Below are positions 1-6,951 of a stretch of 8,999 nt of DNA, in pieces. The notes under the pieces were generated by a model. It did no database searches. It worked only from the letters and a program-made list of their open reading frames with translations, and had not been told where the DNA came from. The DNA is from Gemmatimonadota bacterium. GTDB taxonomy: Bacteria > Gemmatimonadota > Gemmatimonadetes > Gemmatimonadales > GWC2-71-9. The stretch is taken from positions 1 through 8,999 of the forward strand of contig JACPAP010000020.1 of assembly GCA_016180765.1 (NCBI GenBank), given 5' to 3'. A program made the translations under genes and the position numbers. Position 1 is the stretch's first letter. Every line of letters begins with the position of its first letter.

Positions 1-2141
1 AGCTCGTTCAGCCAGGACAAGGCGACGCCGTCGGCGTCCACCGAGGTCTGGTAGGCGACGACCGCGTAGGCGGACGACCCGCTCCCCGCCGAGTCGCCGT
101 GGAACTGCACGTTCCGGAGCACCAGCCGCGAGGAGTCGCGCGGGGAAGCGCTGATATTGATCCCGTAGCCCTCCAACTCCAGGAACTTGGTGTTGGTGAC
201 GGCCGCGATGCGCCCGCCCCGGATGTCCGGGTACCCGTACTCGCGCTCCCGCACCACCACCGAGTCCACCCCCAGGGCGTCGAAGTTGGACAGGTTGATC
301 CACCCGCCCTGGCGGGTGGTGATCGAGTCTCCTAGCAGGGTGACCAGCGTCCTCAGGGTGTCGCCGTACAGGCTGATCGCGTCATAGCCGCCACCCACCA
401 GGACGTTGTGGTCGAACCGCGCCTGGCGGATGCCGTTGAAGTAGACGTGCCCGTAGTTGTTCTGGACGAAGCGATTGCCGGTCAGCACGGCGGCGACGCC
501 GGCGCCGGCGCCGGCATAACAGTAGTTGCACGAAATCCCGTAGCCGTAGTTCTGCCGGATGACCGACCCGCGGACGAAGAGGCTGTCCACGGTATAGAGG
601 TAGACCCCGCCGTTGTACCCGTAGTCCGAGACGAGCACCGAGTCGAGGCTGACGACCCGCGCCCAATCCACCCACACGCCGCTGTCGTAATAGTAGTAGT
701 AATCGTTGACCCCGCTGCCGAAGAACTCTGACCGCTGCACCAGCACCACCTCGGCCGAATCCACGTAGAGCGAGCCGTAGTAGGCATCCGCCTGTGGACT
801 GCGGAACAACACGTCGCGGACCAGCAGCGTGTCCACGTATCGCGCGTGCACCGCTTGATAGAGCGTGTCGAGGCGCAGCCGGTGGAGCTCGACTCGGCCG
901 CCGGTCTCCACCAAGATCCCGGTGCTGAAGGCCCCCGTCGCCGCGATCAAGGGCCGCGCGCGCCCGCCGGAGGTGTCGCCCATGATCACCACGGGTTTGC
1001 CGACGTACGCATACTCTTCGTAGCGCCCGGGCCGTACCATGACGGTATCGCCGCCCTGGGCATAGGACAGCGCTTGCGCGATGGTCCGGAACGGCAACTC
1101 GGGCGCGCCGATCTGATCCGAGTCGGCGGCGAAGGCGAAGGCGTCCACCCAGTGGGTGCGGCGGTCGGAGACGGCCACGGTGGCGCTGGCACGGGTCGCG
1201 CCGCGTCGGGTCGCGGTGATGGTCGCCGTGCCGCTCGCGAGTGCCGTCACCACGCCCGTGGCGCCGACCTCGGCCACCAGGGGATCGCTGCTGGTCCAGG
1301 ACACATCCGTGGCCACGAGCCCGGTCCCCAGGGAATCCCGGGCCACGGCGATGAGCCGCGCCGCCTGCCCCAGGTCCATGGTGACCTGGGCCGGCGTCAC
1401 CAGGAAGGTGGGCCGCCGGGCGTCGCCACAGGGCCCGGCCGCGATCCGCTGCACCCGGAACGGGCTCACGTCCAGCCCCACGGCGGCCGACAGAATGATC
1501 AGCGCGTCGCGCGCGCCCGTCACCCCGTCGCCGTCCACGTCGCCGAGCAGCGGGAGCCCTTGCGCCGAGATGTCAATCCCCACGGCGTGCGAGAGCACCA
1601 GCAGCGCGTCCTGCCCGTTGAAGGCCTGGTTACTGTTGAGGTCGCCGAACCGGCCTCGGGCCGTGCAGTACGCGCGGTCGGACCAGGTGGCGCTGGGCAG
1701 CAGGTCCGCGAACGTGCCCGCCGCGTAGAGCTCGCTGACCGAGAGCCGCAGGGTATCCACTGCATCCACCAGGGGCGTGAAATGCGCGACCCCCAGCACC
1801 ACGTTGCCCCCGACCCCAGCCGGGTTGGCCCCGACCAGCCGCGCCACGCCGAGGGGGAGGGAATCCTCGTTGGCGAAGATGTCCCCGAACGTGCCGTTCT
1901 CCCCGCGGTCCAACCGCAGCACCGCGGGGTTCCAGCGAAGCACCAGCGAGAAGCTCCCGAGCTTTACGTCGGGCTGATTGCGCAAATCCACTTCCAGCGG
2001 CATGGCGAGAGGGACGCCGACCAGGGAGGAGGCCTCCCCGCCGACCCGCACCGTGATGGTCTGCGCCGCCCCGCTCCCCGCGACGCCCGCGAGGAGCAGC
2101 ACGCCGAACAGCAGCGATCGGGTGGGGGCGGGCCGCGCCAT
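1..2141 (-). CDS. Secreted cohesin-like / dockerin / BIG2 / beta-helix protein (C-terminus outside window)
   Basis: 713 codons are visible from an ATG, with no stop before the left edge. Residues 1-26 form a signal peptide (RSLLFGVLLLAGVAG core, likely cut after GAA26). Residues 28-157 are cohesin-like, with KLGSF at 60-64 and SELYAAGTF at 136-144. Residues 166-189 and 200-223 are two dockerin type I repeats. Their 12-residue calcium loops have acidic or Asn ligands at positions 1, 3, 5 and 12 (D167, N169, N171, D178; D201, D203, D205, D212). C159 and C238 flank this module. Residues 245-325 resemble a BIG2 Ig-like fold (VSWTSSDP at 280-287). From about 329 onward there is a DUF1565/right-handed beta-helix-like region, starting with PFRTIAQAL at 350 and rich in Tyr, Asp and Val turns. 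It is the last visible gene of the five-gene operon, 22 nt after the preceding stop. Domain calls are by eye. A secreted or surface protein is well supported; its ligand is unknown. Confidence 0.88.
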   Translation of the reverse strand, partial: MARPAPTRSLLFGVLLLAGVAGSGAAQTITVRVGGEASSLVGVPLAMPLEVDLRNQPDVKLGSFSLVLRWNPAVLRLDRGENGTFGDIFANEDSLPLGVARLVGANPAGVGGNVVLGVAHFTPLVDAVDTLRLSVSELYAAGTFADLLPSATWSDRAYCTARGRFGDLNSNQAFNGQDALLVLSHAVGIDISAQGLPLLGDVDGDGVTGARDALIILSAAVGLDVSPFRVQRIAAGPCGDARRPTFLVTPAQVTMDLGQAARLIAVARDSLGTGLVATDVSWTSSDPLVAEVGATGVVTALASGTATITATRRGATRASATVAVSDRRTHWVDAFAFAADSDQIGAPELPFRTIAQALSYAQGGDTVMVRPGRYEEYAYVGKPVVIMGDTSGGRARPLIAATGAFSTGILVETGGRVELHRLRLDTLYQAVHARYVDTLLVRDVLFRSPQADAYYGSLYVDSAEVVLVQRSEFFGSGVNDYYYYYDSGVWVDWARVVSLDSVLVSDYGYNGGVYLYTVDSLFVRGSVIRQNYGYGISCNYCYAGAGAGVAAVLTGNRFVQNNYGHVYFNGIRQARFDHNVLVGGGYDAISLYGDTLRTLVTLLGDSITTRQGGWINLSNFDALGVDSVVVREREYGYPDIRGGRIAAVTNTKFLELEGYGINISASPRDSSRLVLRNVQFHGDSAGSGSSAYAVVAYQTSVDADGVALSWLNE

Positions 2142-2163
2142 CAGGTCCCGAACCGCCTTACCC

Positions 2164-2688
2164 TCAGTTGCCGCTGGGCCGCAGGAAGATCTGCGGCGGC
2201 AGGTCGAGCGTCGGCGTGAGATCGCTCAGCGTCAGCGCCGCCGACAGCTCTTCCATGGTCAGCTTGAGAACGCTGGTGTAGCCCGTCTTCTTCACCTCGA
2301 ACACACCCGCGAAGAGGGTGAGGTCGGCGAAGCCCGTGGCGGACGCGCCCGCGAAACGAAGCTCGCCTTCGCCGGCGCCATTCGGGTTGGTGACCCGCAG
2401 CCCGTCGTTGATCTTGGTCTCGCTCTTGAAGGCCAGCACCTCGGGATTGAACGCCAGCCGGCCGGTGTAGCTGCCGAGCTTCGCGTCCGTGTCGGTGCCC
2501 AGCTGCACTCGCACGAACACCCAGATCTCTTCCCCGGGGCGCGCCTCGGTGCGGCTGACCTGCACGAACGCCTGGACGCCCCGGCTGGGCGGCGGCGGCG
2601 CCTCCGGCATGCGCGACCTGAGCGGGTCGTCCTCGCAGGCCAGCGCGGCGACCAGCGCCACCATGGTGAGCAACCGAACCGATCTCAT
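2164..2688 (-). CDS. Small cohesin-like lipoprotein
   Basis: A 174-aa product. A short positive N-terminus (MRSVRLL), a hydrophobic stretch and AALAC at 14-18 form a lipoprotein signal with C18 as the lipidated residue. The +2 residue is Glu rather than the Asp that retains lipoproteins in the inner membrane of E. coli, so outer-membrane placement is plausible. A Pro-rich linker (28-36) leads to one cohesin-like beta-sandwich, about 37-160. It carries KLGSY at 70-74 followed by a strand ending FNPEVL, and a late LTMEELSAAL segment. Both motifs recur in the two neighbouring products. The start is fixed by a strong AGGAGG 5 nt upstream of the ATG. There is no dockerin or catalytic motif, so a binding or anchoring role is inferred. 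It could instead be a structural domain unrelated to true cohesins. Confidence 0.85.
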   Translation of the reverse strand: MRSVRLLTMVALVAALACEDDPLRSRMPEAPPPPSRGVQAFVQVSRTEARPGEEIWVFVRVQLGTDTDAKLGSYTGRLAFNPEVLAFKSETKINDGLRVTNPNGAGEGELRFAGASATGFADLTLFAGVFEVKKTGYTSVLKLTMEELSAALTLSDLTPTLDLPPQIFLRPSGN

Positions 2689-2693
2689 AGCTC

Positions 2694-2699
2694 CCTCCT
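2694..2699 (-). promoter_or_regulatory. Shine-Dalgarno AGGAGG overlapping the upstream stop codon
   Basis: The minus strand reads TAGGAGGGAGCTATG. The TAG ends the BIG2/cohesin-like lipoprotein gene, and the same bases begin a full-consensus ribosome binding site for the small cohesin-like lipoprotein, 5 nt before its ATG. This is the strongest ribosome binding site in the operon. It suggests efficient re-initiation and high output of the small lipoprotein. Confidence 0.8.
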
Positions 2700-4083
2700 A
2701 GGGACGTACCGTGACGTGACCGCTCGTCACGGTCACCCGATTCTCCGCTGAGAGATTCGTGAAGGTTACCGCGGCCGACATTTCCGACACCGTGAGGGCG
2801 GCCGCCGTGGCTCCCTGCGCCGCGGCGCGGAACCGCACCCGAGCCACCACCAGCTGCCCCGCCGCGCCGTTGGGGTCGGCCGCGGAGAAGCGCAGCGTTC
2901 CGCCCGACGCGTTGTCGGCGTTGACCACCGGGGCCGCGAACGCCCCGGCCTGGACGTCGATGTACTGCAGCACCCCGGACGACCACGTGAGCGTCGCGTT
3001 GTAGCTGCCGAGCTTCTCGTCCGGCGTGAACCGCATGTCGGCGGTCACGTCCACCACCACGGTGTCGCCGACTCGGGCGGTGCGGAACCCACGCGGCGAA
3101 CTCTGATAGACCGACGACGTGGCCATCACCGCGTGGGTGGGCGTGACCACGGTCATCAGGGCCGAATCGCTGAAGTTGGAGCCGGTGGCCACGATGACGG
3201 CGGTGCCGGCGACGATGCCCTGCACCAGGCCCGCGCTGCTCACGGTCGCCGTGTCGGGGTTCCGCGAGGTCCAGCTCACGCTGGTGGAGATGGGATTCCC
3301 GAGCGGGTCCACGATGTGACCGGTCAACTGCAGCGTGCCGTCCACCCCGACGTTATCCGACCCGGGCGTGATCCGGACCGCCACTGCCACCGCGCCCACG
3401 TAGACGTGTCCGGTATCCCGGGCCAGGCTGTCGGGCGTCATCCCGAGGACGCGCACCAAGCCGCTCCCGCTCGCGCTGGCTGACGCCGCCCCGGTGAGGC
3501 GGTTCACCGTCAGCAGCGTCGAATCTCCCGGATTCAACAGGGAGTAGCCGACCGGGACGTTGACCACGGCGTTGGTGCTATCGTACGCGGTCACCCGGTA
3601 GGTAAAGCTCGCGCCGTTGGCGAGCGCCGTGTCCTGCGGCGCCAGGACGATCCGCGCCGCGCGGGGGCCCACGTACCGGACGGGGATCGAATCCGCCGCA
3701 CCCGGCGCGGTCCCGGACACCTGCACCGTGTCCAGCCCCGAAAACAGCACGGCGCCGTCCGAGCTCCGAACGGCGGCGATTACAACCAGGAAGGACTGCG
3801 GGCTCTCCAGCAGCACGACGGTAATGGTCGCGGTCGCCGTGCCGGAGTCGGGATCGATACCGACCGTCACGCGGGCCACCGTGTCCGCGAAAGCGCCGGT
3901 GCCGTCCTTGGCCACGACACGGATGCGCAACGAGTCGGCGGTCGCCGCGGCCACCGCATACGGGTCCGCCACGTCGAACACGGGAATGATCGTCAGCCCA
4001 ACCGTCCGCACGCGGGGACCGAACAGCTCAGCGCATGCCGCCAGGCCCGCCAAGCCCACGACCGGGAGCCAGCCGAGTTTCAC
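2698..4083 (-). CDS. BIG2 and cohesin-like domain lipoprotein
   Basis: A 461-aa product. The start is a GTG that overlaps the upstream TGA (GTGA), with GGAG 8 nt upstream. Residues 1-17 form a lipoprotein signal with lipobox LAAC (C17). Residues about 25-135 and 140-230 are beta-rich Thr/Ser/Val/Asp segments, probably Ig-like. Residues 232-312 match a BIG2-like domain (VSWTSRNPDTATV at 269-281, then a Gly-rich GIVAGTAVI stretch). Residues about 335-455 are cohesin-like, with KLGSY at 357-361 and SEMSAAVTF at 433-441. The order resembles an anchored stalk: lipid anchor, Ig-like spacers, then a terminal binding domain at the tip. No enzyme motif is visible. The stalk interpretation is inferred. 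The lipoprotein and BIG2 calls are firm; the cohesin-like call rests on the motifs shared with its neighbours. Confidence 0.87.
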   Translation of the reverse strand: MKLGWLPVVGLAGLAACAELFGPRVRTVGLTIIPVFDVADPYAVAAATADSLRIRVVAKDGTGAFADTVARVTVGIDPDSGTATATITVVLLESPQSFLVVIAAVRSSDGAVLFSGLDTVQVSGTAPGAADSIPVRYVGPRAARIVLAPQDTALANGASFTYRVTAYDSTNAVVNVPVGYSLLNPGDSTLLTVNRLTGAASASASGSGLVRVLGMTPDSLARDTGHVYVGAVAVAVRITPGSDNVGVDGTLQLTGHIVDPLGNPISTSVSWTSRNPDTATVSSAGLVQGIVAGTAVIVATGSNFSDSALMTVVTPTHAVMATSSVYQSSPRGFRTARVGDTVVVDVTADMRFTPDEKLGSYNATLTWSSGVLQYIDVQAGAFAAPVVNADNASGGTLRFSAADPNGAAGQLVVARVRFRAAAQGATAAALTVSEMSAAVTFTNLSAENRVTVTSGHVTVRP

Positions 4084-5219
4084 GGCGTGAGCTCCAGGTG
4101 CAGAGCCACGCGGTATCCGCTGAGGTTGACCCGATTGCCGGCCTGGACGATGTGCCCGGAGACCCCGGCGCCCTGGACCACCAGGGCCGCACTCCGCGTG
4201 AGCCGGTGCCGTACGACCACGCCGTAGCGCAGCGACGCGCCGAGGCGCTCCAGCGCGGTGACGGTATCGTTGGGCGCTGTGTCAGAAGCACGCCACTCCG
4301 CATTCGGGCTCACGGCGCTGCGTGCGCCAAGGGGGATGTCCAGCCGACCGCCCAGCGCCAGCAGATGCCCGCGTGGCAGCTTCGCCGCCCCGATCGCCGT
4401 GGCTTCGATCTGGGGATCGCCGCGGTACACGTCGAACCCGTACACCGTGAGCGACACTGAACGAATCCCCTGGTTGACGGACAGATACGTGATCAGCCGG
4501 TTTCCGACCCCGTTCCTGGTGGAGTCGACGCCGGCGAAGGCGATGCGATCTTTGGACGTCCGCGCGAGGATGGCCGCGGCGCGCACGTAGGTTCGACGGG
4601 CCAGCGGCCCTTCCAACCCGGCCCGCAGGCGTAGCTCGGCGCCCGGCTTGAGCTGGGCGTCCTCACCCAGCACGGGGGCGTAGCCCATGGGTCGCTTGAA
4701 GGTGGCGCCCAGGCCGGCCGCCCACCGCCCCAGCGGCAACGCACCGGCGAACCCGCCCCCCAGGTTGCCGCCGGACCCGAGACTGGAGGCGGCAAACCCG
4801 ATGACGTCGCTGGAGAGCGCACCCAGGATGGCAAGCTCCTTCTGTTGCACCGTCGTGATCCCGGTGGGCACCGCCCCCGTGACCAGCATGATCAGCTTGC
4901 CGGGCACCAGGTTGACGGAAAGCCGGGCCTCGGTGTCGAGCAGCCCCGACACCTGCTGGTCCCCGAGGGTCGTGTCCGTGCTCCGGAGGTCCACCCGCGC
5001 GTAGCCCGAGGACAGTGCGATGTTGCCCAACCGGCCAAGGCCGTAGGTGAGACCGAGCGGCACGATCATCTCGCTCACGCGGTCGAACACCAGTCCGGCA
5101 CCGAAGTCATAGCTCTCATAGAAGACCGCGGTTCGCCCCTGCCAGCGCCCTTGGGCCAGGGCGGGAGAGGCAAGCGTGAGCCAGAGGGCGGGGACCCCCA
5201 GAACGTGGGCGCACTTCAT
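4080..5219 (-). CDS. Secreted protein, probable outer-membrane beta-barrel
   Basis: A 379-aa product. It starts with a Sec signal peptide ending SPALA22 before QGRWQG. The mature part has no hydrophobic helix. It is built of short alternating-pattern strands separated by Gly/Asp/Asn-rich turns (for example TYGLGRLGNIALSSGYARVD and the closing YRVALHLELTP), as in outer-membrane barrels. The last residue is Pro rather than the usual aromatic, so the barrel assignment is probable and not certain. A Gly-rich GSGGNLGGG segment near residue 150 could be a loop. The ATG overlaps the upstream stop by 4 nt (ATGA) and no strong ribosome binding site is seen, so translation is probably coupled. By context it could be the membrane pore or platform for the CsgG-like lipoprotein encoded just upstream. 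I do not recognise a named family. Confidence 0.75.
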   Translation of the reverse strand: MKCAHVLGVPALWLTLASPALAQGRWQGRTAVFYESYDFGAGLVFDRVSEMIVPLGLTYGLGRLGNIALSSGYARVDLRSTDTTLGDQQVSGLLDTEARLSVNLVPGKLIMLVTGAVPTGITTVQQKELAILGALSSDVIGFAASSLGSGGNLGGGFAGALPLGRWAAGLGATFKRPMGYAPVLGEDAQLKPGAELRLRAGLEGPLARRTYVRAAAILARTSKDRIAFAGVDSTRNGVGNRLITYLSVNQGIRSVSLTVYGFDVYRGDPQIEATAIGAAKLPRGHLLALGGRLDIPLGARSAVSPNAEWRASDTAPNDTVTALERLGASLRYGVVVRHRLTRSAALVVQGAGVSGHIVQAGNRVNLSGYRVALHLELTP

Positions 5220-6556
5220 GGCAGGCGGAAAGCGATACGAATGGTTCCGGTTGCCGTCTGGGTGGTCCCCAAACCGGTGGTAGTCGCGGGTGGCGTCGCA
5301 GCCGGCGTGTTGATGGCTTGCTGCACCGGCTGACTCGAGGGCGCCGCGGCCTTCTCCGACGTGTTGGCGGCCAGCTCCTTGGTGCCGGCATCAAGCTGTC
5401 CCCCCGTGCCCGGTTCCGGTCCGGTCTGGGGCGGCGCCGGGGGCGCCGTCTCAGCGGCCTGGTCCGGCGCCGCCTGCTGTACCTCCTCCATGACGCTGGC
5501 GCTCTGATACTGCTCCTGCGCCGCCTGGAAGCCGGGATCGGCGCGCACGGCGTCCGAGAAATAGGCCGCCGCTCGCTGGAAGTCGCCGGCATCTTCGGCG
5601 AGCAAGCCGCTCGAGTACGCCAGGAACGCGGCCAGGTTCTGGGTCCCGTTCTCCAGAATCATGCGCCGCTCGGCCTCGGAGAGCTGGTAGCCGAGCCGGG
5701 CCGAGAGGAGCACGACCAAGTCTTTCTCCAGCCGCAACAGATCGCGGAACCGGCCGGTCACCGCTTCGGGGGCGGTCACTTCGCCGGTCGCCTGCACCAC
5801 GGCCGCTTCCAACCGGATCTCACCTTCGGGCGGCAGGTTGGCGAGCCCCTGCACCATGCGGCTCGCCTGCACCAGGCGACCCACCCGCGCCGCGGTGCCG
5901 GGATCCACCCGCCCCGTTTGCCCAAGCCTCAATTCGTCCAGCAACGCCCCCAGCTGGAGACGCTCGACCAGCCGGAACCGCTGGATCAGGCTCAGATCGG
6001 ACGTCATCATCTGCGCCAGCCCACGGGACAAGGCCTGGTACGAAGTGTCCGCGGAAGCCACCGTCAGCGGCAACACGGCCACGGTGTTCGGGTCGGCCGG
6101 TTGGGTGGAGAGCTGCGCCTCGTTCTGCAGCGCGAGTCGGGCTTGTTGGATCGCATAGGCGCGCAGCGCCAGCTGCGCGCGGGCGCGAATGGCGGCTACT
6201 CCCCGCGCCTTCGGGTACTCCGCCAGGAAGGCGCGATACACGCCGAGCGCTTCCGCGTGACGCTCGGCCTTCTCCGCGCACTGGCCCACCACCAGCACCG
6301 CCACCGCGTCCGCCGGCCGCGGTTGCCGAACCCGCTGGGCCGCTGCGGTGGCGTCGTCGCACCGGTTGGCCGCGAACAGGGCCGCGGCGTAACGCGCCCT
6401 CAGCGCGATATTCTCGGGCTCGCGCTCCAGTCGGGCTTCCAGATCCGGGATTTCGGCCGGTGAGACCTCGCGGGGACGCCGTCCCGCGCACGCCGCCAGC
6501 AGGGACGCAGCCAGGAGCAAGGCGACAGAATGTCCGAGACGGACCCTGCGGATCAC
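5216..6556 (-). CDS. CsgG-like / TPR lipoprotein
   Basis: 446 aa from the chosen GTG. Residues 1-23 are a compact lipoprotein signal (RR, LLLAAS, lipobox LAAC with C23). Residues about 35-133 hold TPR-like helical repeats (LEREPENIALRARYAAALF). Residues about 157-288 resemble the CsgG/curli-assembly fold: TVAVLPL strand, a helix with RGLAQMMTSDL, then FRLVERLQLGALLDEL and a VGRLVQASRMVQG segment. A further TPR-like pair (about 308-358, ending AVRADPGFQAAQ) is followed by a Pro/Ala/Thr/Gln-rich tail and a terminal strand. An in-frame GTG at 6607 would add 17 residues, but would give an untypically long n-region before the lipobox. The 6556 start has AAGGCGG 5 nt upstream. It is first in the five-gene operon. 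A role in export or assembly at the outer membrane is inferred from the CsgG resemblance. Confidence 0.83.
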   Translation of the reverse strand: MIRRVRLGHSVALLLAASLLAACAGRRPREVSPAEIPDLEARLEREPENIALRARYAAALFAANRCDDATAAAQRVRQPRPADAVAVLVVGQCAEKAERHAEALGVYRAFLAEYPKARGVAAIRARAQLALRAYAIQQARLALQNEAQLSTQPADPNTVAVLPLTVASADTSYQALSRGLAQMMTSDLSLIQRFRLVERLQLGALLDELRLGQTGRVDPGTAARVGRLVQASRMVQGLANLPPEGEIRLEAAVVQATGEVTAPEAVTGRFRDLLRLEKDLVVLLSARLGYQLSEAERRMILENGTQNLAAFLAYSSGLLAEDAGDFQRAAAYFSDAVRADPGFQAAQEQYQSASVMEEVQQAAPDQAAETAPPAPPQTGPEPGTGGQLDAGTKELAANTSEKAAAPSSQPVQQAINTPAATPPATTTGLGTTQTATGTIRIAFRLP

Positions 6557-6561
6557 GAGCG

Positions 6562-6568
6562 CCGCCTT
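6562..6568 (-). promoter_or_regulatory. Ribosome binding site deciding the CsgG-like lipoprotein start
   Basis: The minus strand reads AAGGCGG, one base off the AAGGAGG consensus, 5 nt before the GTG at 6554-6556. The alternative GTG at 6605-6607 has no comparable site. This supports the shorter protein with a normal lipoprotein signal peptide. Confidence 0.5.
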
Positions 6569-6616
6569 CGCCAACGGGACGGAGACGTGGAGACGACCTG
6601 CCAGCACGAAGGCCAG

Positions 6617-6645
6617 AAGTTGCCCCCGCCGCGATGGAGCGTCAA
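6617..6645 (-). promoter_or_regulatory. Weak sigma70-type promoter candidate for the five-gene operon
   Basis: The minus strand has TTGACG (6640-6645), a 17-bp spacer and CAACTT (6617-6622). The -35 matches 5 of 6 bases, while the -10 is poor. If used, transcription would begin near 6610, leaving about 50 nt of leader before the preferred GTG at 6556. No better -35/-10 pair was seen between the DHp gene and this operon. Confidence 0.25.
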
Positions 6646-6661
6646 GAAGCGGGTCTCCCGC
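6644..6661 (-). terminator. Hairpin with short pyrimidine tail, possible terminator of the small-gene operon
   Basis: The minus strand reads GCGGG-AGA-CCCGC (6649-6661), a perfect 5-bp GC stem with a 3-nt loop, followed by TTCTT. It lies about 95 nt after the stop of the DHp-only gene and just before the next operon's -35 candidate. The T-run is short and interrupted, so intrinsic termination would be weak. Confidence 0.35.
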
Positions 6662-6694
6662 GGTGGAGGCAGTGATCTAAGGCAACATCGGCAG

Positions 6695-6756
6695 GGTGCA
6701 GTCTACGCGGGATTCGAACCAGTCGCCGTGCGCTAGCTCACAGCTACCCCTCCGGC
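6695..6756 (-). pseudogene. tRNA-like remnant lacking an anticodon arm
   Basis: Immediately after the DHp gene's stop the minus strand has GTAGCTGTGAGCTAGCGCAC, which resembles a tRNA position 8-9 linker and D-arm. It then runs straight into GACTGGTTCGAATCCCG, which carries the conserved T-loop signature GGTTCGAATCC. The usual anticodon loop and 3' anticodon stem between them are missing. The T-stem pairs at only 3 of 5 positions, and no complementary acceptor strands are found at 7-bp spacing. It looks like a tRNA with an internal deletion of about 15 nt, or a chance match. It should not be counted as a working tRNA. Confidence 0.3.
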
Positions 6757-6951
6757 CTAGGATTTCGTCTGCTGCAGCATGTCCCGCATGCGGCGGGCCA
6801 GCCGCTCGATCTCTTTCAGCGAGGTGACGGTCTCGCCGTCCAACTGGTCGGCGTTGAGGAGCAGCAGCTGGGTTTCCGCGAGAATAGCCGAAAGGGGATT
6901 GGAGAGATCGTGCCGCAGCCGGCGAACCGGGTCTTCCATGCCCCCCGTCAT
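6757..6951 (-). CDS. Stand-alone histidine kinase phosphoacceptor (DHp/HisKA-like) mini-protein
   Basis: 64 aa from the ATG at 6949-6951, which overlaps the upstream TGA as ATGA. An in-frame upstream start at 7014 would lie inside the neighbouring gene and is less likely. Residues 12-24 read LRHDLSNPLSAIL, the H-box of the HisKA dimerisation domain, with H14 the candidate phosphorylated histidine, D15 next to it and P19 at the expected spacing. A second amphipathic helix (about 41-62, LKEIERLARRMRDML) completes a helical hairpin. There is no ATP-binding domain (no N, G1 or G2 boxes) and no sensor, and none appears in other frames of the following 150 nt. It could be a phosphotransfer or dimerisation partner for a kinase elsewhere, or a truncated kinase. 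Confidence 0.72.
   Translation of the reverse strand: MTGGMEDPVRRLRHDLSNPLSAILAETQLLLLNADQLDGETVTSLKEIERLARRMRDMLQQTKS

Noticed and set aside
846..2219. Plus-strand open frame of 457 codons
   Set aside because: It lies opposite the cohesin/dockerin gene, which has a signal peptide and recognisable domains. The plus-strand product is Arg/Gly/His/Pro-rich without motifs, as expected for the antisense of a high-GC gene.
2141..2986. Minus-strand open frame of 281 codons spanning two genes
   Set aside because: It is a different frame across the two cohesin-like lipoprotein genes, both of which have lipoboxes and shared motifs. The product is Arg/Gly-rich noise.
5318..6463. Plus-strand open frame of 381 codons
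   Set aside because: It is opposite the CsgG-like lipoprotein gene. Its product is Arg/Gly/Leu/His-rich low-complexity sequence with no domain.
6612..6756. Search for a lost ATPase domain after the DHp gene
   Set aside because: No N-box or glycine-box sequence was found in the three minus-strand frames before the next operon, so a simple recent frameshift of a full kinase is not supported.
6648..6756. tRNA-like element extended to a CCTCCACC sequence at about 6662-6669, as a permuted tRNA or tmRNA
   Set aside because: A GGAGG/CCTCC pairing exists, but the T-arm would then lie in the middle. No tag-peptide frame or CCA end is seen.
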